Source: JAGWBF01 sp965116325 (GTDB lineage: Bacteria > Chloroflexota > Dehalococcoidia > Lucifugimonadales > JAGWBF01). From it: 64,000 nt of DNA. The stretch covers positions 496,001 through 560,000 of the forward strand of contig OZ220675.1 in assembly GCA_965116325.1 (NCBI GenBank), given 5' to 3'. Each line of letters starts with the position of its first letter. Positions within the stretch are counted from its first letter, which is position 1. Below, one piece after another: positions 1-8,205 of the stretch. The position numbers and the translations under genes were made by a program. Under the pieces are notes generated by a model. It saw only the letters and a program-made list of their open reading frames with translations. It made no database searches and was not told where the DNA came from.

Positions 1-581
1 GGATTGCGGCCCTCTTGAGGGACAACGAGCGCTTCGGCATCGATCGCATCTACTCCCGCACCCAGGGGCAGCAGGCCGCCGCTATCTCCGCCCAGCGTCT
101 GCACAGCATTGCCGGCACGTATACAGGCAAGGACGACCCTGTGGCGCTGGTGCGCAACCAGGGCATTTTCCCCGCGCCCGAGGAGCTGACCTCGCCCTTC
201 GCCAAGGCCCACTACGTGGGCGGCGATGCCCGTGGCTCCCACGTGATGCCACTGATGCCCGTGCCCATAAACACTCCCGTTACCGGCATCTACTGTCTGC
301 CCCTGGTGTCCTGCACCGGCTTCTCAGTTAGCCCCGACGGCCATTTCTCCGACTCCTTCGTGGATTTCTTCGACAACCCCGCATGGGATGTGGTGAGGAC
401 CAGGGCCCAGGAGAAGGGGATGGAGATGCGCAGCCAGGGCTGGTCGGGCGCCGCCATGCTGCCCTACACCGAGCTGGAGTACGGCGGCTTCAGGACAACG
501 GTCACCGGCCTCGTGGACCGCTTCGTGTTCCGAAACGGCAAGGTCGAGGACATCCCGGCGGAGAAAGCCACCGCAGACTAA
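1..581 (+). CDS. Fructose-1,6-bisphosphate aldolase/phosphatase (FBPA/P, class V), 3' part
   Basis: The gene is open at the window's left edge, so only about 192 C-terminal residues are visible. They match the bifunctional archaeal-type enzyme that condenses triose phosphates and dephosphorylates the product to fructose 6-phosphate in gluconeogenesis. The motif YTGKDD, encoded near 117-135, corresponds to the Tyr-x-x-Lys-Asp-Asp group known in this family for Schiff-base formation and Mg binding. It is followed by GGDARGSHVMPLMPV and a Cys-rich beta segment, all typical of the family. The stop is TAA at 579-581. The family is usually about 365-400 residues, so roughly half is missing. The family is clear; the N-terminus cannot be assessed. 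Confidence 0.9.
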   Translation, partial: IAALLRDNERFGIDRIYSRTQGQQAAAISAQRLHSIAGTYTGKDDPVALVRNQGIFPAPEELTSPFAKAHYVGGDARGSHVMPLMPVPINTPVTGIYCLPLVSCTGFSVSPDGHFSDSFVDFFDNPAWDVVRTRAQEKGMEMRSQGWSGAAMLPYTELEYGGFRTTVTGLVDRFVFRNGKVEDIPAEKATAD

Positions 582-761
582 GGGAAGCCTGACGCCCTCT
601 CACCATCCGATGCAGTGGTGCGTCGGCCATCCTGAGCAGCAGGGTGGTTATAGAAGATGTTGGCCATCTTCTGCACCATGGTCCCATTGTCCTTCCCTCG
701 AACGCCAACCCGTTTCGCCAGTCGCGGCCTCCCCACGGTTCCCCGTTAACCCATCTCGTCA

Positions 762-770
762 TGCTACAAT
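762..770 (+). promoter_or_regulatory. Extended -10 promoter element upstream of rdgB
   Basis: TGCTACAAT is an extended -10 (TGn plus a 5/6 match to TATAAT). No good -35 is seen. Transcription would start near 777, leaving a leader of about 18 nt before the GTG at 795. The rest of the 582-794 spacer shows no gene or RNA that I recognise. Confidence 0.5.
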
Positions 771-794
771 TGTATTGGCGAGAGCGGCGCATCC

Positions 795-1454
795 GTGTCA
801 TGGCATATCCTGTCGTCTGAACGACAAGCCTCGTCATCCGGGAGGAGTACGGTAAGAAAGCTGGTAGTGGCCACACGTAACCCAGGCAAGGTACGGGAGT
901 TCGAGCGCCTGCTGCTGGACATCCCTTTTGAACTGATTTCCCTGGATGAGGCGGGAGTTCCCCCGGAGATGGAAGTGGAGGAGACAGGCAGCACCTTCCA
1001 GGACAACGCATGCATCAAGGCGAGGGCTTATGCGAAAGCCAGCGGCTTGTTGACCCTGGCAGAAGACTCGGGGTTGGAAGTGGATGCCCTGGGGGGTGAG
1101 CCTGGGGTCAGGTCTGCCAGGTACGGAGGCCCAGGCTACGATGATGCCGGCCGTGTCCAGCTGCTCCTGAGCAACATGAAAGATATTCCCTGGGAGGAAC
1201 GGGCGGGAAGGTTCCGCAGCACCATCGCCATCTCCACCCCAGAGGGTGCAGTCAGCACCGTGGAGGGGTCGGTGGAAGGAATGGTCATTTTCGAACCCCG
1301 GGGAGACGGGGGATTCGGCTACGACCCTATCTTCTACGTCCCGTCCCTGGGAAAGACGACCTCCGAGATGAGCATGGAAGAGAAGAACACCATCAGCCAC
1401 CGCGCAAGGGCATCCCAGAAAGCCTTGGCGCTGCTGAGAGACTGGCCTACGTAA
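795..1454 (+). CDS. rdgB: Non-canonical purine NTP pyrophosphatase (RdgB/HAM1)
   Basis: This enzyme hydrolyses dITP, XTP and ITP to the monophosphates and keeps deaminated purines out of nucleic acids. Family motifs are present in order: TRNPGKVREF near the N-terminus, EDSGLEVDALGG in the middle, and GFGYDPIFYVP followed by ISHRARA at the end. The start is unsettled. GTG at 795 gives 219 residues, about 20 more than usual. The family-typical start (xRKLVVATRN) falls on a GTA codon at 852, five bases after a strong GGAGGAG at 840-846. GTA is not a normal initiator. The moaA start lies 7 bases beyond the stop, so the two are probably co-transcribed. Confidence 0.93.
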   Translation: MSWHILSSERQASSSGRSTVRKLVVATRNPGKVREFERLLLDIPFELISLDEAGVPPEMEVEETGSTFQDNACIKARAYAKASGLLTLAEDSGLEVDALGGEPGVRSARYGGPGYDDAGRVQLLLSNMKDIPWEERAGRFRSTIAISTPEGAVSTVEGSVEGMVIFEPRGDGGFGYDPIFYVPSLGKTTSEMSMEEKNTISHRARASQKALALLRDWPT

Positions 1455-1461
1455 CACCCAA

Positions 1462-2490
1462 ATGCAGACGGGACTACTACAGACAACACCTGACGCCTTC
1501 GGGAGGCCCCTGCGGGACTTGCGGGTCTCCGTAACCGACCGGTGCAACTTCCGCTGCCCCTACTGCATGCCCGCTGAGGTCTACGGCGAGCGGTACCAGT
1601 TCCTGCCCAAGAAAGAGATCCTATCCTTCGAGGAGATCACCAGGGTGAGCGGGCTGATGGTACAGCTAGGCGTTACCAAGATCAGGCTGACCGGTGGGGA
1701 ACCGCTGGTGCGCTCGGGCGTCCCCAACCTGGTGTCCCTGCTGTCCACCATCTCCGACCTGCAGGACCTGACCCTGACCACTAACGGCTATCTGCTCTCG
1801 CAATATGCCCAGGACTTGAGGGATGCCGGCCTGCGACGGATTACCATCAGCCTGGACTCCCTGGACGAAGAGGTTTTCAAGACGATGAACGGCCGGGGAT
1901 TCTCCCCCGATCGTGTGCTGGAAGCTGTCCAGGTAGCGCAAGATGTGGGCTTCGACCCAGTGAAGATCAACTGCGTGGTCCAGAAGGGCGTGAACGACCA
2001 TACCGTCGTGGACCTAGCCCGGCGCTTCAAGGGGACCGGATGCATCGTCCGGTTCATCGAGTACATGGATGTGGGCAACCTGAACGGCTGGAAGATGGAC
2101 GAGGTTGTGCCCGCCCAGGACATCTTCGAGATGATCAACCAGAGCATGCCCCTGGAGGCTGTGGAACCCAACTACGGAGGAGAGGTGGCCCTTCGCTACC
2201 GGTACCTGGACGGCGAGGGTGAGATCGGCATCATCGCTTCCGTGACTCGGCCCTTCTGCGGCGCATGCACGAGGCTTCGTCTCTCGACCGACGGCAAGCT
2301 GTTCACCTGCCTCTTCTCCGGTCAGGGCACCGACCTGCGCGGCCCGATGCGCTCGGGCGCCAGCGACGAGGACCTGCTGGAGATAGTGAGGAGCGTCTGG
2401 GCTGTGCGGGAGGACCGCTACTCCGAGCTTCGGGCGCTGGCCACCGCCAGCCCCGGCCGCAAAATCGAGATGTACCAGATCGGAGGCTAG
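1462..2490 (+). CDS. moaA: GTP 3',8-cyclase MoaA (molybdopterin biosynthesis)
   Basis: This radical SAM enzyme makes 3',8-cH2-GTP, the first step of molybdenum cofactor synthesis. The N-terminal cluster motif is CNFRCPYC (Cys28, 32, 35). The second, substrate-binding 4Fe-4S cluster is provided by Cys266, Cys269 and Cys283 (FCGACTRLRL then FTC). The protein ends in Gly-Gly, as required for MoaA activity in the family. Its 342 residues are the normal length. moaC follows 10 bases downstream, so both enzymes of the precursor Z step are made together. No molybdenum transporter or later moe/mob gene is in the window. Confidence 0.97.
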   Translation: MQTGLLQTTPDAFGRPLRDLRVSVTDRCNFRCPYCMPAEVYGERYQFLPKKEILSFEEITRVSGLMVQLGVTKIRLTGGEPLVRSGVPNLVSLLSTISDLQDLTLTTNGYLLSQYAQDLRDAGLRRITISLDSLDEEVFKTMNGRGFSPDRVLEAVQVAQDVGFDPVKINCVVQKGVNDHTVVDLARRFKGTGCIVRFIEYMDVGNLNGWKMDEVVPAQDIFEMINQSMPLEAVEPNYGGEVALRYRYLDGEGEIGIIASVTRPFCGACTRLRLSTDGKLFTCLFSGQGTDLRGPMRSGASDEDLLEIVRSVWAVREDRYSELRALATASPGRKIEMYQIGG

Positions 2491-2500
2491 AGGCCCAGCA

Positions 2501-3010
2501 ATGCCGGACCCCCAGGACATGACAATCGGCGACCCTGCCCTGACCCATCTGGACGAGGAGGGCAAGGCTTCCATGGTCGATGTGGGCTGGAAGCCCGAGA
2601 CCCGCCGAGAGGCCGTGGCCCGGGGGTTCGTATCCATGCAGCCTCGCACCCTCCAGCTCATCGTGGAAGGCTCCTTCGAAAAGGGAGATGTGCTGGCCAC
2701 CGCCCGGCTGGCAGGAATCATGGGCGCTAAGTCCACCTCCCAGATCATTCCCCTGTGTCACCCTATCCCCATTGACCAGGTGGCAGTGGACCTGGAAGTC
2801 GACCGGGAAAGGATCGGCATCCGCGTAACAGCCACCGCCCGCACATCGGCCAAGACAGGTGTGGAGATGGAAGCGATGACGGCGGTCTCGGTGGCCGCCC
2901 TAACCATATACGACATGTGCAAGGCTGTGGACCGGGGCATCCGCCTGGAGGGCATACGCCTGGTAAAGAAGACCGGGGGCAAGAGCGGGGACATCATCCT
3001 GGAAGAGTAG
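2501..3010 (+). CDS. moaC: Cyclic pyranopterin monophosphate synthase MoaC
   Basis: MoaC converts the MoaA product to cyclic pyranopterin monophosphate. The 169-residue protein has the family's conserved stretches: MVDVGWKPETRREA near the start, AGIMGAKSTSQIIPLCHPIP in the middle with the conserved Cys-His, and EMEAMTAVSVAALTIYDMCK followed by the C-terminal Lys-Lys-Thr-Gly-Gly-Lys-Ser-Gly. It sits 10 bases after moaA in the same direction. The first residues (MPDPQDMTIGDPALTHL) are slightly longer than in many homologs. Confidence 0.96.
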   Translation: MPDPQDMTIGDPALTHLDEEGKASMVDVGWKPETRREAVARGFVSMQPRTLQLIVEGSFEKGDVLATARLAGIMGAKSTSQIIPLCHPIPIDQVAVDLEVDRERIGIRVTATARTSAKTGVEMEAMTAVSVAALTIYDMCKAVDRGIRLEGIRLVKKTGGKSGDIILEE

Positions 3011-3028
3011 GTCAGGGGTGTCTGGCCT

Positions 3029-3289
3029 TTAGCGGGAGCTCTTTGCTTGTCCCAAGGCATGGATCTGGCTCGCGCCGCAGCTTGGGCACTTGAACCGGTT
3101 GTTGAAGTAGATCCAGGCGGGGAAAACCAGGAACAGAGACAGCAGCACCATCTTCTTGATGGACAGGTCCTGCAGGGGCTTGAACTTAATGTTGCACGCT
3201 TCGCAGTTAACCTGCAGGTTGCGGTCCAGCCTGTTTCCACCCTTCCTTACCCTACCGCTGCGATGCCGTCTTCTTTCTCGCCGGGCCAT
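3029..3289 (-). CDS. Small zinc-ribbon membrane protein, unknown function
   Basis: This 86-residue basic protein (ATG at 3289; a GTG at 3295 would add two residues) has an Arg-rich N-terminus. A CEAC pair is separated from a CPSC pair by one hydrophobic segment (VLLSLFLVFPAWIYF). The layout suggests a membrane-inserted protein whose two Cys pairs could bind zinc together if the segment is a hairpin or is only peripheral. It begins 27 bases after leuD in the same direction and is probably the last cistron of the ilv-leu transcript. I do not recognise the family. Confidence 0.65.
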   Translation of the reverse strand: MARRERRRHRSGRVRKGGNRLDRNLQVNCEACNIKFKPLQDLSIKKMVLLSLFLVFPAWIYFNNRFKCPSCGASQIHALGQAKSSR

Positions 3290-3316
3290 AGCCACCCCCC
3301 TGTCATTCGGTTTGGG

Positions 3317-3910
3317 CTAAAGTCCCCGCCCCTTTTCATACGCTGTGATCCGGTCCTCATGCTGGAGGGTCAAGCCGATGTCATCCAGGCCGTTCAGCAG
3401 AGCATGCTTGCGGAAGGCATCGATCTCGAACCCGAAAGACACCTCTTCGTCGGCATCCCATACCCGTTGGGCTTCCAGGTCTATATTCAGCTGGTATCCC
3501 GGACTGGCCAGGGCCTTGTCCAGGATCCGGCGTACCGCATCCTCAGGCAGAATCACGGGAAGAAGTCCGTTCTGGAAGCAGTTGTTGTAGAAGATGTCGG
3601 CGAAGCTGGGGGCGATGACGCAGCGGATGCCGTACCCATCCAAAGCCCATGGCGCATGCTCCCTGGACGACCCGCAGCCGAAGTTGCGCCCTGCAACAAG
3701 CACCCTGGCATCCCGGTAGCCGTCCTGGTTCAGGACAAAGTCCGGCTTTGGGCTCCCGTCCTCGTTGAAACGCCATCGGGCAAACAGGAACTCGCCGTAG
3801 CCAGTGCGTTCGATCCGCTTGAGGTACACCGCAGGTATGATCTGGTCGGTATCGACGCTAACCCGGTCCAGGGGTGCAACGTTGCCCGTCAGCTTCACAA
3901 AAGGTTCCAT
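3317..3910 (-). CDS. leuD: 3-isopropylmalate dehydratase small subunit LeuD
   Basis: LeuD is the swivelling small subunit that with LeuC isomerises 2- to 3-isopropylmalate in leucine synthesis. The 197 residues start with a VDTDQIIPAVYLKR stretch and contain GRNFGCGSSREHAPWAL, the substrate-contacting loop of the aconitase swivel domain. The length matches bacterial LeuD. It lies 49 bases downstream of leuC in the same operon. Confidence 0.97.
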   Translation of the reverse strand: MEPFVKLTGNVAPLDRVSVDTDQIIPAVYLKRIERTGYGEFLFARWRFNEDGSPKPDFVLNQDGYRDARVLVAGRNFGCGSSREHAPWALDGYGIRCVIAPSFADIFYNNCFQNGLLPVILPEDAVRRILDKALASPGYQLNIDLEAQRVWDADEEVSFGFEIDAFRKHALLNGLDDIGLTLQHEDRITAYEKGRGL

Positions 3911-3959
3911 CTCTTCCTCTTTTAGCTAGTCGGCGTCAGCAAGGCCTGGGTCCGCCAGG

Positions 3960-5357
3960 CTACCAGTCGCGAATGTCCACGAAATGCCCTGCTATGGCGG
4001 CGGCAGCGGCCATGGCAGGGCTGACCAGGTGGGTGCGCCCGCCCTTGCCTTGGCGCCCCTCGAAGTTGCGATTGGAGGTGGAGGCGCAACGCTGGCCCGG
4101 GTCCAGCACATCGGGATTCATCCCCAAGCACATGGAGCATCCCGCCTCCCGCCAGTCGAAGCCCGCATCCTTGAAGACCGCGTCCAGTCCCTCGGCCTCG
4201 GCCTGGCGCTTGATGGCGTTGGAGCCGGGCACCACCATGGCATAGACCTTGTCGTTGACCTGCCTGCCCTTGACGACCTCGGCGGCAGACCGCAGGTCTT
4301 CCAAACGGCCGTTTGTGCACGACCCAAGAAAGACACGATCGATGGCGATGTCTTCGATGCGCATGTTGGGCTCCAGCCCAAGGTAGGCCAGCGCCCGCTC
4401 GGCAGACTCTCGTTCGGCCGCCTCGGCAAAGGACGCAGGGTCGGGCACCCGGCTCGTGACGGGCGCCACCATTCCTGGGTTGGTCCCCCACGTTACATAG
4501 GGCTCCAGTTCCTTGGCATCGATCTCCACGACCTTGTCGTAGGTCGCACCGGGGTCTGAGGGGAGCTGGCGCCACATCTCCACAGCTTCGTCGAAGGCGG
4601 TGCCCTGGGGGACCTGGGCCCTCCCCTTCATATAGTCGAAGGTAACGGGATCAGGGGCTACCATGCCCGCCCGGGCCCCGGCTTCGATGCTCATGTTGCA
4701 GACCGTCATACGGCCTTCCATGGACAGGGACCGCACTGCCTCTCCGGTATATTCGATAGCGTGGCCCACGCCGCCGTTGATGCCGATGCGCCCGATGATG
4801 CCCAGGATCATATCCTTGGCCGTAACACCCAGGGGGAGCTGGCCTTCCACCCTCACTTCCATGTTCTTCGGCTTGGCCTGGCGCAGGGTCTGGGTTGCCA
4901 GCACATGCTCCACCTCGGAGGTCCCTATCCCGAAGGCCAGGGCCCCGTAGGCGCCGTGGGTTGCGGTGTGGCTGTCGCCGCAGACGATGGTCTTGCCCGG
5001 CTGGGTGTAGCCCTGCTCCGGGCCGATTATGTGGACTATGCCCTGCAGGGGGCTGAACCTGTCGTACAGGGTTATACCGAACTCTTCGCAGTTGGCCGAC
5101 AGGGCCTCGAGCTGCCTCTTGGATATCTCGTCGGTAACGGGCAGGGACAGGTCCCATGTCGGCGTGTTGTGGTCGGCGGTTGCTATGGTCAGGTTGGGTT
5201 GGCGTACCTTGCGCCCGGCAAGGCGCAGGCCTTCGAAGGCTTGGGGAGATGTCACCTCGTGCACCAGGTGGAGGTCTATGTACAGGAGGGCAGGCTGCCC
5301 TTCTTCCTGGTGAACGACATGGGCATCCCATATCTTGTCCAACATGGTCTTCGCCAT
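3960..5357 (-). CDS. leuC: 3-isopropylmalate dehydratase large subunit LeuC
   Basis: LeuC is the 4Fe-4S catalytic subunit of isopropylmalate isomerase. The 465-residue protein has the aconitase signatures: ADHNTPTW near the N-terminus, GDSHTATHGAYGALAFGIG, the first cluster cysteine in FLGSCTNGRLEDL, and the other two in CSMCLGMNPD. The ATG at 5357 was chosen because it is preceded by AAGGAGG at good spacing; an open extension to 5405 lacks family similarity. leuA lies 80 bases upstream and leuD 49 bases downstream. Confidence 0.97.
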   Translation of the reverse strand: MAKTMLDKIWDAHVVHQEEGQPALLYIDLHLVHEVTSPQAFEGLRLAGRKVRQPNLTIATADHNTPTWDLSLPVTDEISKRQLEALSANCEEFGITLYDRFSPLQGIVHIIGPEQGYTQPGKTIVCGDSHTATHGAYGALAFGIGTSEVEHVLATQTLRQAKPKNMEVRVEGQLPLGVTAKDMILGIIGRIGINGGVGHAIEYTGEAVRSLSMEGRMTVCNMSIEAGARAGMVAPDPVTFDYMKGRAQVPQGTAFDEAVEMWRQLPSDPGATYDKVVEIDAKELEPYVTWGTNPGMVAPVTSRVPDPASFAEAAERESAERALAYLGLEPNMRIEDIAIDRVFLGSCTNGRLEDLRSAAEVVKGRQVNDKVYAMVVPGSNAIKRQAEAEGLDAVFKDAGFDWREAGCSMCLGMNPDVLDPGQRCASTSNRNFEGRQGKGGRTHLVSPAMAAAAAIAGHFVDIRDW

Positions 5358-5437
5358 GGACGACCCTCCTTGGGCGCGATAGTACCCGTGATGACGCCGG
5401 CACACCTAGGGCCGGGGCATCCCGGCTGTTATTCGCT

Positions 5438-6997
5438 TTAGTCGGGTGTGGTCAGGGGCGCCGCCGTCGCTCCCAGGCCCTCCTGGGCGATCATGCGGTT
5501 TACAGCGCTCAGGTAGGCCTTGGCGCTGGCGACGATTATGTCCGTCGATGCTCCCCTGCCCACGTACATCTCGCCGTTCTGCTGAACACGCACCACCACT
5601 TCGCCAATGGAGTCCTTGCCCTCGGTGACCGCCTGTACATTGAAGTCGGCCAGCCTGGCTTGTACCCCGGTTGCCCTTTCGATAGCCCTGCAGACTGCAT
5701 CCACCGGCCCGTTGCCCGTGGCTGCGTCGCTGTAGGTCTTTTCGCCCGGCCCGGTTACCCGCACCGTGGCTGTGGCGATGTCATGGTCGCCTCCGGAGAA
5801 CTGGACCTGGTCCAGCAGGTAGGTGGAGGGCTCAATGGCTACGCGCTTCTCCTCGGCCATCAGGGACTCCAGGTCCCGGTCGGTGACTTCGCTCTTGCGG
5901 TCGGCGAGCAGCTTGAAGGCTTCGAACACGCGATCCAAGTCCTCGCGGGAGAGATGATAACCCAGGGCCTCCAGGCGTGATCGCAGCCCGGCCCGTCCGC
6001 TGAGCTTGCCCAGCACCAGGGCATTACCCGGCCAACCGACCGTCACAGGGTCCATCACCTCGAAGGTCGTGCGCTCCTTCAGCACACCGTCCTGGTGGAT
6101 GCCCGAGGCGTGGCGGAAGGCGTTCTCGCCGATTACCGACTTGTTGGGCTGGATGGGCATGCCGGTAATGCGGCTTACCATACGGCTGGTGGGATATATC
6201 TGGGTGGTGTCGATGTTGGTGCCGACGTTGAGGATGTCCCGGCGGGTGTGCAACGCCATGATGATCTCTTCCAGGGCCGCGTTCCCCGCCCGCTCGCCGA
6301 TGCCATTGATGCAGCCCTCGACCTGGCGCGCGCCCGCCTGGATGGCGGCCACGCTGTTGGAGACGGCGAAGCCCAGATCATTGTGGCAGTGGACGCTGAG
6401 CACCGCCTTGTGCATGTTGGGCACGTTTTCCTGGATGTTCCTCAGGAGCTGGGTGAAGTGGGAAGGTATGGCATAGCCAACGGTGTCGGCTATATTGACG
6501 GTCGTGGCGCCCGCATCGATCACCGCCTCGAGAAGGTGATACAGGTACTCGGGCGTGGTGCGGGTGGCATCCATGGGCGAGAACTCGACGTCGTCGCAGT
6601 ACTTCTTTGCCCTTGCCACCATCTCCACCGCCATCTCCATGACCTCTTCCCGGTTCTTTCGGAGCTGGTGGAGTATCTGGATGTCGGAGCTGGAGAGGAA
6701 AACGTGAATCCTCGGGGACTCGGCCCCCTGCAGCGCCTCCCAAGCCTTGTCCACATCATCGGGATGAGCCCGGGCTAGGGAAGCGATTACCGGACCCTTC
6801 ACCTCTCGGGCGATGGTCTTGACTGCGTCAAAATCTCCCGGCGAGCTTGCAGCGAAGCCCGCTTCTATAACGTCCACGCGGAGTCGGGCAAGCTGCTGGG
6901 CTATGGCCAGCTTCTCTTCGCCGGTCATGCCTATGCCAGCCGACTGCTCACCATCCCGGAGGGTGGTATCGAATATTCTTACGACATCTTCCGCCAT
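5438..6997 (-). CDS. leuA: 2-isopropylmalate synthase LeuA
   Basis: This enzyme condenses acetyl-CoA with 2-oxoisovalerate, the committed step of leucine synthesis. The 519-residue protein opens with FDTTLRDGEQSAGIGMT, the metal and substrate motif of the TIM barrel, and carries HCHNDLGFAVSNS with the metal-binding His pair. The last 120 or so residues form the regulatory dimerisation domain where leucine normally binds. The length and domain order fit LeuA rather than homocitrate or citramalate synthase, though these are close relatives. It is separated from ilvC by 197 bases containing a long hairpin. Confidence 0.94.
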   Translation of the reverse strand: MAEDVVRIFDTTLRDGEQSAGIGMTGEEKLAIAQQLARLRVDVIEAGFAASSPGDFDAVKTIAREVKGPVIASLARAHPDDVDKAWEALQGAESPRIHVFLSSSDIQILHQLRKNREEVMEMAVEMVARAKKYCDDVEFSPMDATRTTPEYLYHLLEAVIDAGATTVNIADTVGYAIPSHFTQLLRNIQENVPNMHKAVLSVHCHNDLGFAVSNSVAAIQAGARQVEGCINGIGERAGNAALEEIIMALHTRRDILNVGTNIDTTQIYPTSRMVSRITGMPIQPNKSVIGENAFRHASGIHQDGVLKERTTFEVMDPVTVGWPGNALVLGKLSGRAGLRSRLEALGYHLSREDLDRVFEAFKLLADRKSEVTDRDLESLMAEEKRVAIEPSTYLLDQVQFSGGDHDIATATVRVTGPGEKTYSDAATGNGPVDAVCRAIERATGVQARLADFNVQAVTEGKDSIGEVVVRVQQNGEMYVGRGASTDIIVASAKAYLSAVNRMIAQEGLGATAAPLTTPD

Positions 6998-7087
6998 GGT
7001 ATTGTTCTCCCTTCTGACTCTTCAGTTAGGCCCGGAGGCCATTTCCCAATATCTGTCGGGCTTTGGTCTCAGAAGGGATCACAGGAT

Positions 7088-7144
7088 AACGCAGTCCGCT
7101 GCCCCATGGCCTTCCCGGCGCTGTGGGGTTTGGCGGACTACGTT
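7088..7144 (-). other. Long imperfect hairpin in the ilvC-leuA spacer
   Basis: AACGCAGTCCGC (7088-7099) pairs with GCGGACTACGTT (7133-7144) with one mismatch. Inside it CCCCA (7102-7106) pairs with TGGGG. No U-run follows on the minus strand, so it is not a standard terminator. It may be an RNA processing or stability element between ilvC and leuA. Confidence 0.5.
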
Positions 7145-7194
7145 ATTCATGTCCTCCGTCATGGCATTTATCCCGAACATGCTATCCCCCGTGC

Positions 7195-8193
7195 TTATTC
7201 GACAGGATTCATCCAGGGCATCATGCGCCGGAGTTCCCTGCCGACCTCCTCGATCTGATGCTCGGTCCCGTCCTCCCGCAGTTGGAGGAAACGCTTCCGG
7301 CCTTCGTCATTCTCCGCCATCCACTCCCGGGCGAAGCTTCCATCCTGGATGTCCTTCAGTATTCTGCGCATGTTGTCCCGGACATGGTCGTCGATGACCC
7401 CGGGACCCCGGGTGTAGTCACCGTACTCGGCGGTGTCACTAACCGAGTAGCGCATGTACTTGAACCCGCCCTGGAAAATCAGGTCCACGATCAGCTTCAT
7501 CTCGTGAAGACACTCGAAGTAGGCCATCTCAGGCTCATAGCCCGCCTCTACCAGGGTCTCGAAGGCTGTCTTAATCAGGGCGGTGATGCCACCACAGAGC
7601 ACGCTCTGCTCGCCGAACAGGTCCGTCTCCGTTTCGTCCTTGAATGTGGTCTCCAGAACGCCCGCGCCCGTGCAGCCGATCCCCTTGGCATAAGCCAGGG
7701 TTATCTCCTTTGCATCACCGGTGGCATCCTGCTCGATGGCCAATAGTGCTGGAACGCCTATGCCGTCCACGAACATTTCCCGCATCCGGTGTCCCGGCGC
7801 CTTGGGGGCCACCATGGTCACGTTTACGTTGTTGGGAGGAACGATCTGTTTGTAGTGGATGTTGAACCCGTGTCCAAACATCAGGGTGCTTTGGGGGGCC
7901 AGGTGAGGCTCGATGGACTCCCTGTACACCCGGCCCTGAATGTGGTCGGGGATGAGCATCATCACCACCTGGCTGTCCTTGGTGACCTGCTCCACATCAT
8001 CGACTTCCAGCCCGGCATCCTGGGCCTTGGCCCTGCTGGCGCTGGTAGATGGCAGACCCACCTTCACCCTTTGTCCGTTGTCCTTCAGGCTCAGGGCATG
8101 GGCATGCCCCTGGCTGCCATAGCCGATGATTCCGATGGTCTTGTCCTGGAGCAGTTCCAGGTTGGCGTCCTTGTCGTAATAGACGTTAGGCAT
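7195..8193 (-). CDS. ilvC: Ketol-acid reductoisomerase IlvC (class I)
   Basis: IlvC isomerises and reduces acetolactate or acetohydroxybutyrate with NAD(P)H in valine and isoleucine synthesis. The 332-residue length is that of the short class I enzyme. The Rossmann motif is GYGSQGHAHALSLKD. The cofactor loop after strand 2 is GLPSTSASRAKA, whose serines fit phosphate binding and hence NADPH, though this is inferred. The metal-binding knotted domain has DLFGEQSVLCGG and ECLHEMKLIVDL. It starts 12 bases after ilvN ends. Confidence 0.97.
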   Translation of the reverse strand: MPNVYYDKDANLELLQDKTIGIIGYGSQGHAHALSLKDNGQRVKVGLPSTSASRAKAQDAGLEVDDVEQVTKDSQVVMMLIPDHIQGRVYRESIEPHLAPQSTLMFGHGFNIHYKQIVPPNNVNVTMVAPKAPGHRMREMFVDGIGVPALLAIEQDATGDAKEITLAYAKGIGCTGAGVLETTFKDETETDLFGEQSVLCGGITALIKTAFETLVEAGYEPEMAYFECLHEMKLIVDLIFQGGFKYMRYSVSDTAEYGDYTRGPGVIDDHVRDNMRRILKDIQDGSFAREWMAENDEGRKRFLQLREDGTEHQIEEVGRELRRMMPWMNPVE

Positions 8194-8205
8194 ACTAGTA
8201 GCACC

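Noticed and set aside
582..794. tRNA or small RNA gene
   Set aside because: No T-loop consensus, acceptor stem or recognisable fold was seen.
5357..5405. Longer leuC with a 16-residue extension
   Set aside because: An AAGGAGG ribosome site stands just before ATG 5357, and the extension does not look conserved.
6998..7194. Second T-box before leuA
   Set aside because: No GGGTGGTACCGCG core and no terminator with U-run are present.
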